This document shows, piece by piece, positions 35,301 to 46,200 of a stretch of DNA of 64,000 bases. Numbering within the stretch: the stretch's first letter is position 1; every line of letters begins with the position of its first letter. Below the pieces are notes generated by a model. The model worked only from the letters and a program-made list of their open reading frames with translations, was not told the DNA's origin and searched no databases. This DNA comes from Apoda limacodes. Taxonomy: Eukaryota > Arthropoda > Insecta > Lepidoptera > Limacodidae. Position numbers and translations under genes: made by a program. Location: the NCBI GenBank assembly GCA_946406115.1, contig OX291544.1, positions 20,725,521 to 20,789,520 on the forward strand. The letters are read 5' to 3'.

Positions 35301-37801
35301 GACTTTTAAGGAAAGCTTATTCCCCTTTTTTTACCCGAAAAACGAAATAAATTTTTTTTATTAAACGTCAAAATCAAGAGATTTTCATACAAACTTACAA
35401 CACATATTTTACCCACATATAGGATAAATTTTGCAAAACTAGCTTTTGCATAGTTATCAACGTGGGATTCCTATGTCAACTACTTAATTATACTAATGAA
35501 GTTTGCTACACCAAGCTATAACTGTAGTCATAATTCGTTTAAGCTTTGTTATAGTTATTACTGAGCCAACTTTTGAATTTTTCGAGATAAAAACTATCCT
35601 TTGTCCTTCCCCGGGACTCAAACTATCTCCATACCAAATTTTAAGAGAGATACTTTCGCATTTATAATATTAGTATGGATTCTCTCCTTAATAAGAGTCG
35701 TCGGTCATAATAAAAACCTTTATTCAAAATTTATATTTTCTATTCGCAACGGTTCCACCAGTATTCATGAACCAGTTAATAAGTCTGTCAGAGAGAATAT
35801 GTAATTTAATATTATATTAGGTAGGACAATAATATTTAGTTGTTAAGCATGGGTAAAACCTAAGTTAAATGCCATCTGTAGAGTCATTAAACCAGAAAAA
35901 GAAACTTTAAAGAAATAATAAAAAAGGCGGATGGCGCGGACGAGTGATGTGCGGGGGATGTCAGCAACGGAAAGACATGAAAAAAACGACCTGCGTAATG
36001 CAAACTCATTCATTTCAGTATCTATTTCAGCACAGAAACTCGGTTAAAGAAACAAATGTACGATAATTGTGACCTAGCTACACGCCAGGCGACTAGCTGG
36101 CTAGGCACCAAGTCACTAGCCACGCAAGCCACCTCCAGTGCGGCCATCTTTTTTAATTATGTCCCAGCGACTCATTAGGTGTGACGCCATCCTCAAGGCA
36201 CTGAGCATTCTACCCACTGTATTGACGCGACCTGGAGTTTAGATTTAGATGGAGATCGGTTTTATATCATTAACATGTATGCAATAAAATATTCTTCCCT
36301 CGAAAATAATTTCATTATGTTTGCTTTGATACTAGAGCCTATTGTTTAAGATTTATAATGACAGTGTTATTCATTTTATCGATAACATTTAGATACAAGT
36401 GTTCTTGCCATATAAAACTCACACTTAGTAAGAGTGTACGGCATTCAATTTTTTTTTAAAAACACCAACTTACATAACTTTGTATTCGTAATAACTTCTA
36501 ACCAAATAATTTCAGCTAATATTTACTGCAGCGAGATAAAGTTTTGCAGTAAATATTTTATTAAAAAATACTTCAATGCTTAAAATATTTCTTAACAATA
36601 ACCCGTTTTGTCTGCAGTATATCATTGCCGCCCTAGCTTTTGTGGCTGCTGCCACTGCTGCCCCCACCGACAGGCTTGACAGACCGCTAGCACCGCAAGC
36701 TCCGCAACCACAACTCAAGTCCCAAACCTACGAGATTGATCCCGTGGGGAACTACGAATTCGGGTAAGTATATCATCGTCAGCATAATTGCTGCGTCATC
36801 CAGCCATGTAGGTACTTTGGCCTTCTTTATTTATAGATCCTTTTGTACGGTCCTGTGTATTTAAAAGTGTAACAGTAACAGCGTACTCCATACAAACGAA
36901 GTATGATTATCAGTAGGTGCTCATTGATTTTATTGATTTCTTTAGACATGGTCTATAATTGGAAATGGGTATACTATATCATGTTCTCCCTCGTCTTTCA
37001 TTGCTAGTAATTAACGACGTAAGGGACAAACCTGTATATGAAGCCAACGTAGTCCACTGCATCATAAGCAGTGTTGCAGCGTAAGGCTTATTCCCTGTCA
37101 CGCAGGTCTAAAGTGGTTGGTAAAAAGAGACTGTCATAGGCCACATTATTACGCAAGTGTGTCCAGCCACTGTTACCCCCTTCTGGGTTAAAAACAGTGA
37201 CGATATACAAAATGGCTTTATAGATCTGCTACAAGTCTCAATAACCGACTTAATATAAAGAATAATATTACCCCGATGCGTGTACTTGACTTGAGGATCT
37301 ATAAGAAGTAAGACATGATTGGCCAGAATAAAAGGCTGTTGTTGTCTTTAAGAAAGCCTTACACAGAAGAATGCTTAAAATGAATGAATCATATAAATTC
37401 AAACACCAAAGTAAAATTAAATATAAATCTTCTATTAGAAATTGTTTGATATAAAGCAAAAACAATTTTTTTATAACGATTTGTCACAGGATACTTGCAG
37501 GGCTGAAACTTTTGTGAAATGCACTAAGTATCTCTATAGCAATTTTTACAAAACATAATATTGTTTCAGCTTCGAGATTGACAACGGCAATCAACGCTCT
37601 GAAGTTGGCAGATTAGCGACTATTGTAGACGATGAGAAGCAATCGCACGATGTTATCGTTGCCGAGGGCAGTTACTACCTGTTCGATGCGGATAATAAAC
37701 CTCACCTTGTGAGGTTCCGCGCTGATGAGAACGGCTTCCACGTTGAGAGTGATCTCATCCCAAAAGATAACCAACCCTCAATCCAACCAGCAAGTAATTA
37801 A
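31868..37801 (+). CDS. Cuticular protein, RR-1 type (gene B), 3 exons, 128 aa
   Basis: The exons are 31868-31876 (MKL), 36618-36763 and 37570-37801. Donors are GTAGGT and GTAAGT; acceptors are TCTGCAG and TTTCAG. The coding total is 387 nt. The signal peptide is MKLYIIAALAFVAAATAA, followed by a Pro/Gln-rich linker (APQAPQPQL). The Rebers-Riddiford domain is recognisable but diverged: Asn-Lys stands where the second Gly is expected, two aromatic Tyr are Phe (RFRADENGF), and the closing P-x-x-P is incomplete. It is a likely chitin-associated cuticle protein. Intron 1 is 4.7 kb and holds a (TG)n tract, local repeats and a LINE fragment. An alternative first exon at 36576 would read in frame through the acceptor, so exon 1 is the least certain part. 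A poly-A signal lies at 37914. Confidence 0.88.
32325..32462. repeat. (TG)n microsatellite, 138 bp, in intron 1 of gene B
   Basis: Nearly pure TG with scattered CG and TT interruptions. Open frames here on both strands are artefacts of the repeat. Confidence 0.97.
32860..33530. repeat. Cluster of degenerate local repeats in intron 1 of gene B
   Basis: Several phrases recur: ACATGTG(T/A)AATCCGCACT (32874, 33131), AATGTAAATAAATCTGACGC (33029, 33365), GCGTGGCATTATGGT (33250, 33289), AAAAAGTGCACAA (33203, 33470) and TTTTCACTTCAAAA (33226, 33496). The order is shuffled, as in a complex minisatellite or repeated rearranged insertions. Noncoding. Confidence 0.7.
33961..34408 (+). mobile_element. 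LINE family A fragment (copy A3), RT palm region
   Basis: Nucleotide matches to A1 run from CTGTCGAAGTTGCTATCC-like sequence through GTGCAAATAG, ATTGCTATGCGGATGACAGT (YADDS, 34140-34159) and the thumb entry, ending at AGTGTTGACATC. A segment between about 34030 and 34065 is missing compared with A1, and frameshifts are present. It lies in intron 1 of gene B, in the same direction as the gene. Confidence 0.85.
34409..35499. other. Intron sequence with weak repeat traces
   Basis: No exon found. The part 35260-35420 has the TTTCATCCCCTATTTT and CATACAAACTTACA phrases also seen near 14800-14945, so an old repeat copy is likely. Confidence 0.4.
35500..35682 (+). repeat. Dispersed repeat, TTCCCCGGGACTCAAACTA type, 3' part
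   Basis: TCCTTCCCCGGGACTCAAAC, followed by CATACCAAATTTTA and ending TTTATAATATTAGTATGGAT. This matches the right half of 3410-3625. The GC-rich start is absent, so this copy is truncated. Confidence 0.65.
36411..36617 (+). promoter_or_regulatory. Possible alternative promoter and first exon of gene B
   Basis: TATAAAA at 36411-36417 lies 207 bp before exon 2. An ATG at 36576 is in frame with exon 2 through the acceptor, with no stop, and would give MLKIFLNNNPFCLQ joined directly to YIIAALAF. It is still a plausible signal peptide. The conserved three-codon exon at 31868 is the better start; this one is an inference. Confidence 0.3.
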
Positions 37802-37913
37802 GTGAATTAAGGACTTCGCGATAAGAACGATTTGTTTACCGCTATCGTTAATTATATGTAAAAAGTTATACTATGTAAAGAATATGGGATTTTTTGTGGG
37901 CATCTCACAAATA

Positions 37914-37919
37914 ATAAAA
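37914..37919 (+). terminator. Candidate poly-A signal of gene B
   Basis: AATAAA, 113 bp past the stop codon, in an AT-rich stretch. The distance is almost the same as for gene A. Confidence 0.6.
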
Positions 37920-38137
37920 AATAATATTTTTAAATATAAATGTAATTTTTTGTTATTAATTTTTACTTGCGGCAATGTCATCATCTTCACCTGGTTTCCA
38001 AGAGTTAGTACAACCCAGGCCCGTTTTAGCCACAGAGTAGTTTAAGCAAATGCCCGATGGACAAGTAAGATTTTTTTTTAATGTGACTGATTGTATTATA
38101 ATGGGTCCATTCCAGAGGTGATTCCTTCTATGTATTA

Positions 38138-38460
38138 TACTAGCTGGCCCACCAGACGTTGTTCTGCCCTAAAAGTTGATTCTATTAGATACTTACCCAG
38201 TCCGGACATATATGAAAATAAACTAATTTACACCGCCATCTGTTAGAATAATGGGAACCCAGGCATGTTTATGTCGATATACTAACTTACATCTGTTAAA
38301 AATGTATGGAACTCTTAGTCAGCGCACGCCATGTAAATTCTCGCCATATTTCAACAAATTTACACAAAATAATATAAAACTATACGTATAAACCATCCTC
38401 TTAAATCACTCTACCTAATGATGAACATCGCATTAAAATCCGTTGTGTAGTTTAAAAGAT
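38138..38460 (+). repeat. Dispersed repeat (CTAGCTGGCCCACCAGACGT type)
   Basis: It begins CTAGCTGGCCCACCAGACGT and TGTTCTGCC, a start shared with many lepidopteran repeat ends, and continues to AAATCCGTTGTGTAGTTTAA. Noncoding here; likely a LINE or SINE 3' end read in one direction. Confidence 0.5.
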
Positions 38461-39370
38461 CGGGAAGCGATTTTTCACCTCACCAGCACGAAAAGGATAG
38501 TTTTGCTGTCCAAATTCAGTGAGCAAAATCAAATTTTGCACTAGTGAGGCAAAGTAATTCACTGTTTGAACATCGACTTTTGGAATTAACCAGATGATGA
38601 AAAAAAAACAATACAATGACTGGTCAGAAACAAATTTCGGGACAAATACTTAACCTTGTTCATTTTAATTAAGAATATAACTACATAGCATTTTTTCGTT
38701 TTTAAGTGAGTTTTTATAAATTATTAGTATTATTAAAAGTTCACACAGCTAACTCAAAAATTTTATACGTTGTTTTGATAGCAATGGCAGAGGTTGTAGA
38801 AGGTATAATTCCGAACGCAACCTTAAATTAAAAAAAAAACAAAGTAAAATGGCGGCAAGCTAGTTTTTTGAACATAACATTGTTTATTTAATTAATAATT
38901 CTATTTTGTTTGTAAAATAAGCGATACAAGCTACGAAGATATTTCTCTGACACCAAAAGAATTAAGACCAGTCCCCAATGCCGAACTTAACTTTTTACCA
39001 GAAAAGTCACGTGAAAATATTTTTCTCGCTGGTAGAGGTGAAAAGTTGTATGTTGGACGCTTGAGCAAATTTTTTCGGTCTCGTGCCTTTAAATCCCTCG
39101 CTATGCTCAGTAGCAATATGCCTAGGCATATTGTAAAACGGCGAATTATACGATTTGCCTACGACATCCATACTACAAACATGTTTTCATTGTTTTTGCT
39201 CTATCGTAAGAACGTTAATACATAAAAGCCTAAAACTTACACGATATACGATAACACGATTACAGTGCAACTTCTATAGTAAAACAGCAAATAGTAGAAA
39301 CCAGCATATTGTAATCGCAGCTCGCTGTAACAAGTTCAAAAATAAATCTATAAGCGCTATCTTGCAGAAG
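38461..39370. other. Spacer, nothing recognised
   Basis: AT-rich sequence with no supported exon. Confidence 0.35.
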
Positions 39371-39450
39371 TAGAGTGTGAGAAACTTCCTTAAGTAGCTG
39401 CCGGTGTCAAAAAACGGCCTTGGTTTAATCAGTCTTGGGTCCTTGGTTTA
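39371..39450 (+). mobile_element. Short LINE family A linker fragment
   Basis: The translation VAAGVKKRPWFNQSW matches VAAGITKRP...FNRSC of copy A2 at 21170-21215. Only about 60-80 bp remain; nothing after it continues the LINE. Confidence 0.6.
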
Positions 39451-39564
39451 CTCCATAGCAACCGGTTGAATCATTCGGTAACAAACATTAGTACACCAGG
39501 TGTTTCCTTTGGTCAAATTGTTAAACGTATACCTGTCAGTGAACTAAATAGTACTACAACAATA

Positions 39565-40388
39565 GTTCGTTTTTTCTAACCGTGGTACACCAGTGGTTGC
39601 ATGTATGCGATAAATACACGTCTTTTCTTTCTTTCTTTCTTCTTTTTAACCGACTTCAAAAAAAGAGAAGGTTCTCAGTTTGACCTGTATGTATGAATGA
39701 ATGTATGTTTATATGTATATATGTATGTATGTATGAATGTATGTATGAATGTATGCTTGTATGAATGTATGTTTGTATGAATGTATGTTTGTTCGCAATT
39801 ATCTCGGGTTTGGCTTAACCGATTTTGATGCGGTTTTCAGAACAGTATTTGTTACATTCTGGAGAAAGTTTTGGTATTCATCAAATGGATACCCATAGTC
39901 CCATGCTCATCAGGTCAGGATAAATTGATGGGATCTTGGAGACCTCCTTCTTTTGAAGTCGGTTAAAAAATAGAAAGCAAGAATACCGCATCAAAATCGG
40001 TGCAGCCAAACGCGAGATAATTGCGAACAAACGTACATACACAGAATAATACAGGTCAAACAGAGAACCTCCTTTTTTTTAAGTCGGTTAAAAAATAGAA
40101 AGCCGGAATACCGCATCAAAATCGGTGCAGCAAAACGCGAGATAATTGCGAACAAACATACATTCATACAAAAATACATTCATACAAACATACATTCATA
40201 CATACATACATTCATTCATACATACAGGTCAAACTGAGAACCTCCTCTTTTTTGAAGTCGGTTAAAAAGTAGAAAGAAAGAAAGAAAACACGTGTATTTA
40301 TCGCATACATGCAACCACTGGTGTACCACGGTTAGGAAAAAGTAACCGTGGTACCACTGGGTGCACTACGGTTAACAAACGAAATAAC
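39565..40388. repeat. Foldback structure of about 800 bp
   Basis: The left arm (39565-39840) and right arm (about 39951-40388) are inverted copies. Paired blocks include CTAACCGTGGTACACCAGTG, GTTGCATGTATGCGATAAAT and ACACG, then (TTTC)n, TTTTTAACCGACTTCAAAAA, GGTTCTCAGTTTGACCTGTA, (TATG)n, and TTTGTTCGCAATTATCTCG. The right arm has an internal duplication of about 130 bp, so it contains the GAAGTCGGTTAAAAA block three times. The CGACTTCAAAAAA block is a very common lepidopteran repeat; the flanking GGTACACCAGTGG block extends the inversion beyond it. Confidence 0.8.
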
Positions 40389-40404
40389 TTACTTCTTAAC
40401 GCGA

Positions 40405-41010
40405 AAAAGACTAAGTGTTTAAAATTTCAGAAACATAAGTACAAAATTATTCTTAAACGGACATGGAATAGAACTAGTAGACTCAACAGTGTTTCTAGGT
40501 ATTACATTAGACAATAATCTGCAGTGAAACCCTCGCATCTCAATTTTTGCAGGGAAACTTAGGTTAACTTCTTCTGCAGTTAGAAAAGTTAGGCAGCTTA
40601 CAGATGTTAACACTGCCCGCCTGGTCTACTTTATCGTTTCCATTACGTCATGTCTTATGGCATTTTGCTTTAGGGTAAGGCAGCTGAAATCGATACACTC
40701 TTTATTTTGTAAAAGAGAGCAGTACGGTCAATCTATAAATTAGGACCTGGAATTTCTCTTAGGGAACTATTTAGGAAAATTGATATTTTAATTGTTCCTT
40801 GCCAATACATCTTCGCTTGTATAATGTTTGTACGCAAATTTGACACTTATTTGCTTAAAAAAGTGATACAAGGAATAAAGATAAATTTGTAGTTCCAAAA
40901 TGTCGTCTTCCGAAGTTACATAGCTCTTTCGCAACACAAAGTATCTATTTCTACGATAAAATTCCAGGACATGTGGTTTATTTACCTCTGAATAAATTTA
41001 AAGTAAAAAA
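40405..41010 (+). mobile_element. Decayed LINE related to family B (copy B2)
   Basis: The plus-strand translation gives LVDSTVFLGITLDNNLQW (40467-40526), KVRQLTDVNTARLVYF, and later FYDKIPGHV and LNKFKVKK. These match LVNSTVFLGITLDSKLQW, IRQLTDVDTAKIVYF and FYNKVPNKI of the intact RT at 41645-43192. Multiple frameshifts and stops. Thumb and C-terminal region only. Confidence 0.8.
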
Positions 41011-41027
41011 GTTCGGGTTTGAGTTCG

Positions 41028-41332
41028 AGAGAAGCTAAAATTCTTAAGCAAATGGCGTATGAGGCTTTGACCACGGCCTGTTATAATAAAGATTCGAATA
41101 TGTGTAAGTTAAAACGCAAATTAAATGCTGCCTCGAGGTTCTGTATAAAAGCAACTACTAAAGCAAAATTCCAATTCATCGGCAAAATAGGTGGGCGACT
41201 TGCGAACTATCGTACTTCTGAAACTCGAAAGTCGTACTTTCTGATCGCTTGCTAAAGCTGATGAAGGGATCTTTTGCCAGTAGTCGTTACCACCACTGCG
41301 AAAGACCGATGGTGACTTGGCCCAAAGTCCTT
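41028..41332 (+). mobile_element. LINE family A copy A4, part before nested insertion
   Basis: AREAKILKQMAYEAL-like linker, KRKLNAASRFCIKATTKAK, then nucleotide identity to A1/A2 up to GGTGACTTGGCCCAAAG. It is interrupted at 41333-41339 by the family B element and resumes at 43781. A ten-base repeat around 41212-41225 (ACTTCTGAAACTCGAAAGTCGTA) changes the frame. Confidence 0.87.
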
Positions 41333-41339
41333 GATAAAG

Positions 41340-43780
41340 TCAAAGTCAAAGTCAAAATGGTTTATTCAAATAAGGATTTTACAATCACTTTTGAATCGTC
41401 AAAGTTATAAAATATTATTTTTTGAACCCTCCCACCTTCCCGCCGGTTCACAATGTTGTTGATTTCTACCGAGAAGAATCCGGCAAGAAACTCGATAGTT
41501 ACTCTTTTAAAAACACTATCAATAATACAAATAAATTAAAATACAATTAATGTTTTAAATAAAAAATTTTTAGTCGTACAATTTTATGTTATTTCCATTT
41601 TAATTTGGTTTACCTATGCATCCTGTAATTGAGCATCATCAGTCCTAAGGATTTTTATCATTTACATAGTCTGAAATATTGTAGTATGCCTTTTTACAAA
41701 GTACCTGCTTGATAAAAGATTTAAATTTACTTATTGATAGATTTTGAATTTTATTGGGAACTTTGTTGTAAAAGTGTATACATTGCCCCATAAAAGAGTT
41801 ACTTATTTTGTGTAGACGTGTATCATGCACCAACAGCTTATTTTTACTTCTAGTATTTACTTTGTGAACGTCACTTTTCTTGCTGAAACTATTGATAATT
41901 TTATGTACATATAAAAGATTTTCATATATGTACTGCGACACTAAAGTTAAAATTTTTACTTCCCTAAACCTATCCCTCAGAGATATCCTAGATCCTAATT
42001 TATAAATAGCACGAATTGCCCTTTTTTGTAACAAAAATATTGTATTTACATCAGCAGCGCTACCCCACAATAGGATACCATATGTCATTAAACTATGGAA
42101 ATAGCTAAAATATACTATTTTTGCAGTGTCGACATCGGTCAATTGTCTTATTTTCTTGATCGCATACACAGCAGAGCTAAGTTTTTTGGCTAGGTTATGA
42201 ATATGAGAACCCCATTGAAGTTTGGAGTCCAGCGTTATGCCAAGAAAGACTGTTGAATTAACAAGTTCTAATTGCTCGCCATTAATATTAATACATGTCT
42301 GTCTCTGACTAACATTTGGTAATGTAAATTTAACACATTTGGTTTTTTTTTCATTAAGTAACAAATTATTAGCGTTAAACCAATTTACAATTTTAGAAAG
42401 GGCATTACTTAATTCATTATAATATGTCTGTCGTCTCTTTACTTTAAAAAGCAAAGAGGTGTCATCAGCAAATAAGACAATGTCATGGTTTTTTACATTA
42501 TATGGGAGATCATTAATATAAATAAGAAATAGAAAAGGACCTAAAATTGAGCCCTGAGGGACTCCCATAGTGACTGCTGATCCCGGAGATCTTTCACCGT
42601 TGACATCTATTTTCTGTACTCTCCTACTCATATAGGATGTCAAAAGGTCGAGCGCTTTGTCTCTAATACCATAGTGATGTAGCTTCCTGATGAGATTTTC
42701 ATGTTGAGCACAGTCAAATGCCTTAGATAAATCACAAAAGACTCCAAGGGCGTCATGCGAATCCTCCCAGGCGTTATATATATTTTTTAATAGTGCCACT
42801 CCTGCATCGGTTGTGGAACGGCCTTTCATAAAGCCAAACTGTTTACTACTAAGTAGCTCATTAATACAGAAATGGCTTAACATTTGACAAAGTATGATTT
42901 TTTCAAAAACTTTACTGAGTATAGGTAGTATTGAAATAGGCCGAAAATTATTAGGATCTGTTGAACTACCTGATTTAAAAAGAGGTATAACTTTACTAAG
43001 TTTCATCTCATCAGGAAACACACCACTATCAACACAACTATTAAAAATAATGGCTAAGGGTTGTGCTATAACATGAATAATTGAATTTATAGTTTTTACA
43101 GAAAGTCCCCAAAGGTCTGTGGTGTTTTTAATTTCTAATGTTTTAAATGTATTAATGATATCTGTAGGACTAATGTTATAAATACAATACATATAAATAC
43201 AAAGGGAACGTTACATTCAGGAACACTAGTTTTTAATAATTTTTCTGTTAAGATTGGACTTGAGTTTAGATGTTCAGTTGTTTTGAATGGAATATTCTTA
43301 AAAAACTGTTCAAAGGCAACTGCTACCTCAGAATTTGTTTTAAAACTAGCATCATCTACAATCAACTCAAAGTCTTGACAAGAGTTCCTAGCTTTACCAG
43401 TTTCATTATTTATTATGTTCCATGTAGTTTTTATTTTATTTGTTGAATTTTTTACTTTATGTCTGAGGTGAATTGCTTTTGCAACAAGACAGACCTTTTT
43501 AAAGGTTTTTGAGTATTTTTTTTAAATATTCCCTAAATATTTGGCTATTATTATATGTTTTTTCTTTATATAATTCATACAGTTTACGCCTACTTTTATG
43601 AATACCTGGGGTTGCCCATTCACTAAAACTAAAGCGACTGGAAATAAGTTTCTTTTTTGAAGTAAATATTTTATTATACTCTGTAGTAATAGTGTCAAGA
43701 ACAGTATTGTACATATCATTTGGGTCGCCATTATAAAGCAAATCTGGAAGTTTATGCATTAAGTTAGATTTATTAAGTTA
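41340..43780 (-). mobile_element. LINE family B, nested inside LINE A4
   Basis: GATAAAG stands on both sides (41333-41339 and 43781-43787), and family A sequence continues across it. On the minus strand the 3' end is a (TTTGAC)n tail abutting the duplication, after a UTR of about 300 bp. The 5' end is truncated in the endonuclease-RT linker (EWATPGIHKSRRKLYELYKE at about 43620-43560). The upstream frames are shifted once or twice; the RT frame is intact. It is the youngest-looking LINE in the window and is clearly later than A4. Confidence 0.93.
41645..43192 (-). CDS. Reverse transcriptase of LINE family B, 515 codons open
   Basis: This continuous frame covers the whole RT and C-terminal region of a jockey/CR1-like LINE. 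The blocks in order are LSKVIPLFKSGSSTDPNNFR, PISILPILSKVFEKI, QFGFMKGRSTTDA, FCDLSKAFDC (first Asp), VTMGVPQGSILGPFLFLIYI, FADDTS (two Asp, 42461-42472), LLLNEKKTKCVKF, STVFLGITLDSKLQW, and the thumb with YGILLWGSA. All palm catalytic residues are present. The annotated start is arbitrary because the true ORF2 began further 5' and is truncated. The copy lacks endonuclease and ORF1, so it is probably dead on its own. Confidence 0.9.
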   Translation of the reverse strand: MYCIYNISPTDIINTFKTLEIKNTTDLWGLSVKTINSIIHVIAQPLAIIFNSCVDSGVFPDEMKLSKVIPLFKSGSSTDPNNFRPISILPILSKVFEKIILCQMLSHFCINELLSSKQFGFMKGRSTTDAGVALLKNIYNAWEDSHDALGVFCDLSKAFDCAQHENLIRKLHHYGIRDKALDLLTSYMSRRVQKIDVNGERSPGSAVTMGVPQGSILGPFLFLIYINDLPYNVKNHDIVLFADDTSLLFKVKRRQTYYNELSNALSKIVNWFNANNLLLNEKKTKCVKFTLPNVSQRQTCININGEQLELVNSTVFLGITLDSKLQWGSHIHNLAKKLSSAVYAIKKIRQLTDVDTAKIVYFSYFHSLMTYGILLWGSAADVNTIFLLQKRAIRAIYKLGSRISLRDRFREVKILTLVSQYIYENLLYVHKIINSFSKKSDVHKVNTRSKNKLLVHDTRLHKISNSFMGQCIHFYNKVPNKIQNLSISKFKSFIKQVLCKKAYYNISDYVNDKNP

Positions 43781-44023
43781 GATAAAGCCGATCTACTAGG
43801 CAATATATTTGCCTTAAACTAGAATATGAACGACGAAAGCGTTGTACCCCCTACTATAACATGGTGCGGTAAGACCATGCCCGAAATCTCCATAACACAG
43901 CGGGACGTCCGGCGGGCGTTGCTTTCTCTAGACGTTCATAAGTCAAGTGGGCCAGATTGTATACCAACAGTAGTGCTTAAGCAGTCTGCTCCTAAGTTAT
44001 GTCCTGTACTCACGCACCTCTTC
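43781..44023 (+). mobile_element. LINE family A copy A4, part after nested insertion
   Basis: KADLLGNIFALN, then ESVVPPTITWCGKTMPEISI and REVRRALLSLDVHKSSGPD-type sequence, ending at CPVLTHLFWY where family A sequence stops. With 41028-41332 it forms one copy split by family B. Confidence 0.88.
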
Positions 44024-45709
44024 TGGTATATAATATAATCTTAGGCACAAATTATCACCACTTGTCAGGTCACAGGTAATGTTGGTAAGGTCATTATTAA
44101 AAATATTTGCGAATTTCGAAAGTCAAATTTTTCGATTACGATGCTAAAAACAGAGTTGCAATACGATAAATCGATGATTACAAAATTGATACTTTATTTT
44201 AATATACATCAGATCATTAATAAATTAATAAGTTACGTAGATCTATCACAAATTTGGCATAGTTAAAACAATAAAACTAGGCAATAATTTATTTCATATT
44301 GTACGAGCAGAGAGCCTGCTTCTTACGTCACAGGGTAACCTATTGTAAGAAGCAGCGTAACAAGTGTTATGTAACTAGTTCAACTGAAATAAATTCATTT
44401 TTCATATTAAAAAAAAAAATAACCTTCGGAATGCTAATATTTTCTAAAAACAAAAAACAAGTGCACCTTAAACATACCAAGTATATAACTATAACCAGAT
44501 GTAACTTATTTTAAGGTTACACAGGTTAATAATCAAACGTTAGTACTATAGTTTGAGCAGTATGTATTTATACAAAAAAAATTTTTTAGCCCGCACACAC
44601 ACCGTTAACGCCTACACTTGGGCTATTAAGACAAATCTAACGATACCTTATACCTTATAGAAATTCATCTAACCTTTTGGAAGTTACGAGGTAATAAAGA
44701 AATTTACATACAAGATACGCGCGAAAAACATAACCCGGATACGGAAACATAAAATGTCGGATGCCAAGAGGAATCTTTTTACCTTTTACTTGTCTTTATT
44801 TTTAACAATTAAGGGGAATAAAACATGTAGCTGAATATTCTGATAATAAGTCTGCTTTATGGGGCTTACTTTTTAACTTTTCAGTGGATTTAAAGTCGGT
44901 TTATGTTTTTGGTAAAAAAAATGTTTATTGAGTCGGTTATAAGCGTGTCACTGTTATAAAGTTAGTCACATAATCGCAGCACCATAGTACCGACCGGACC
45001 CACGTGCACGCACACTGTTACAGTTTACATGTATGTATAGTTTTGCCGGTCGACGAGGAGTGGGAAGCTTGCAACCCCAGCGGCTGCCGGCGGCTATACA
45101 AACTTCCAATACATAGGTATAGAAGGTTAATTCATGATGTACTCAATATGACAGTCTAGCGCGCTAATTATAAGTATAATATGCTAGTTCTGTATCTATT
45201 ATTTGCCGGCGATCAGTGGGAGTGGTGAAGCAAAGCCGGTGCCGGTTGCCGTTCAATAGAAAAGCGTGGCGTACGTATACAATTTGTCCGCCGGTGTCGT
45301 TGCCGTTGTCGTCTAGTTAAAAACTACCAAATTGGTGATACCCAATTACGCGGAAAATTTTTGTTTTCCACAGATAATTTACGGCAAATCATCCAACGTT
45401 CCATCTTACTCTCAGTAATAAAAACTGCTAGGGAAACAAACTCTTGTTTAGAGCAATAAGGCTCAGTTCTGTGAGATGTTAAGCGCAAATATTTTTTTAT
45501 TTACTGAAAATAATAAAACCAACCCAAAATCACATGTGTAGGCAAATCTGGCAAAGAAAATGTGGTCCTTTGATAAATCTGACGACCCTGAGAATTTAGA
45601 ACTCAGACGGTTTGAACAACGTTCAGGGCGAAAAAGTGCTGCGTATGGGCGGGACAATAAAAGAAAATGAATAAAAGATTATTTAAAAATATTTTTTATA
45701 CTATTTAAG
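44024..45709. other. Spacer, nothing recognised
   Basis: No coding or repeat unit could be supported. The part 44990-45320 is richer in GC, with several GCCGGCG/CCGGTGCCGG phrases. A 64-codon minus frame at 45463-45657 has no recognised motif. Confidence 0.4.
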
Positions 45710-46200
45710 TATCAAGCAAGCTTTCGGTCCGCCTGATGTTAAGCGGTCACCGAAGCCTTTCGACGCTTGCAACACCTAGGACAGCAATCGCGAGTTGCCG
45801 ACTTTTCAAAATTTAATAACTTCTTTCTTGGAAAACCCCATATACTTACTTCTTAGAGAAATCCTTGGCAGGGAGCCACAACCTAAGCGTTAGCGGGAGG
45901 AAGTTTATCTGAAACTACGTGACCATTTAGGTTTTAAGGTGTGAGGATAAAGACCCTGCCGATAGCAAGTGGTGCGATGGTAGAAAGTAGCTTTGGGTAT
46001 CATTTCGAACAGTTCTTTAGAACACATTCCATTATAGGTACAAGCGGTAAAACACACACAGGGAGGCAAAATCTCTCCTCAAACTCCTCTCCTCCTCTGA
46101 TTCGATACGGCTTGTGAGTTTGGGATCATCGACGATTCGATACGGCTTGTGAGTTTGGGATCATCGACGATCCTCACCAAAGTTTCAGACAGTTCAGACA
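45710..46200 (-). mobile_element. LINE family A 3' fragment (copy A5)
   Basis: The minus-strand translation reads RIVDDPKLTS, SKELFEMIPKATFYHRT, GLYPHTLKPKWSR, GCGSLP, and ends with the CGGTGACCGCTT...GGCGG tail. Homology to A1 covers the C-terminus. A 34-bp segment (GATTCGATACGGCTTGTGAG then TTTGGGATCATCGAC) is tandemly duplicated at 46099-46168. Confidence 0.85.

Noticed and set aside
39700..40240. Periodic TATG/CATA arrays considered as CRISPR-like or satellite structure
   Set aside because: The units are 4 bp microsatellite repeats inside the arms of the foldback; there are no regular spacers, and the organism is an animal.
43135..43365. 76-codon minus-strand frame as a separate gene
   Set aside because: It is the frameshifted upstream part of the LINE B polyprotein (linker before the RT).
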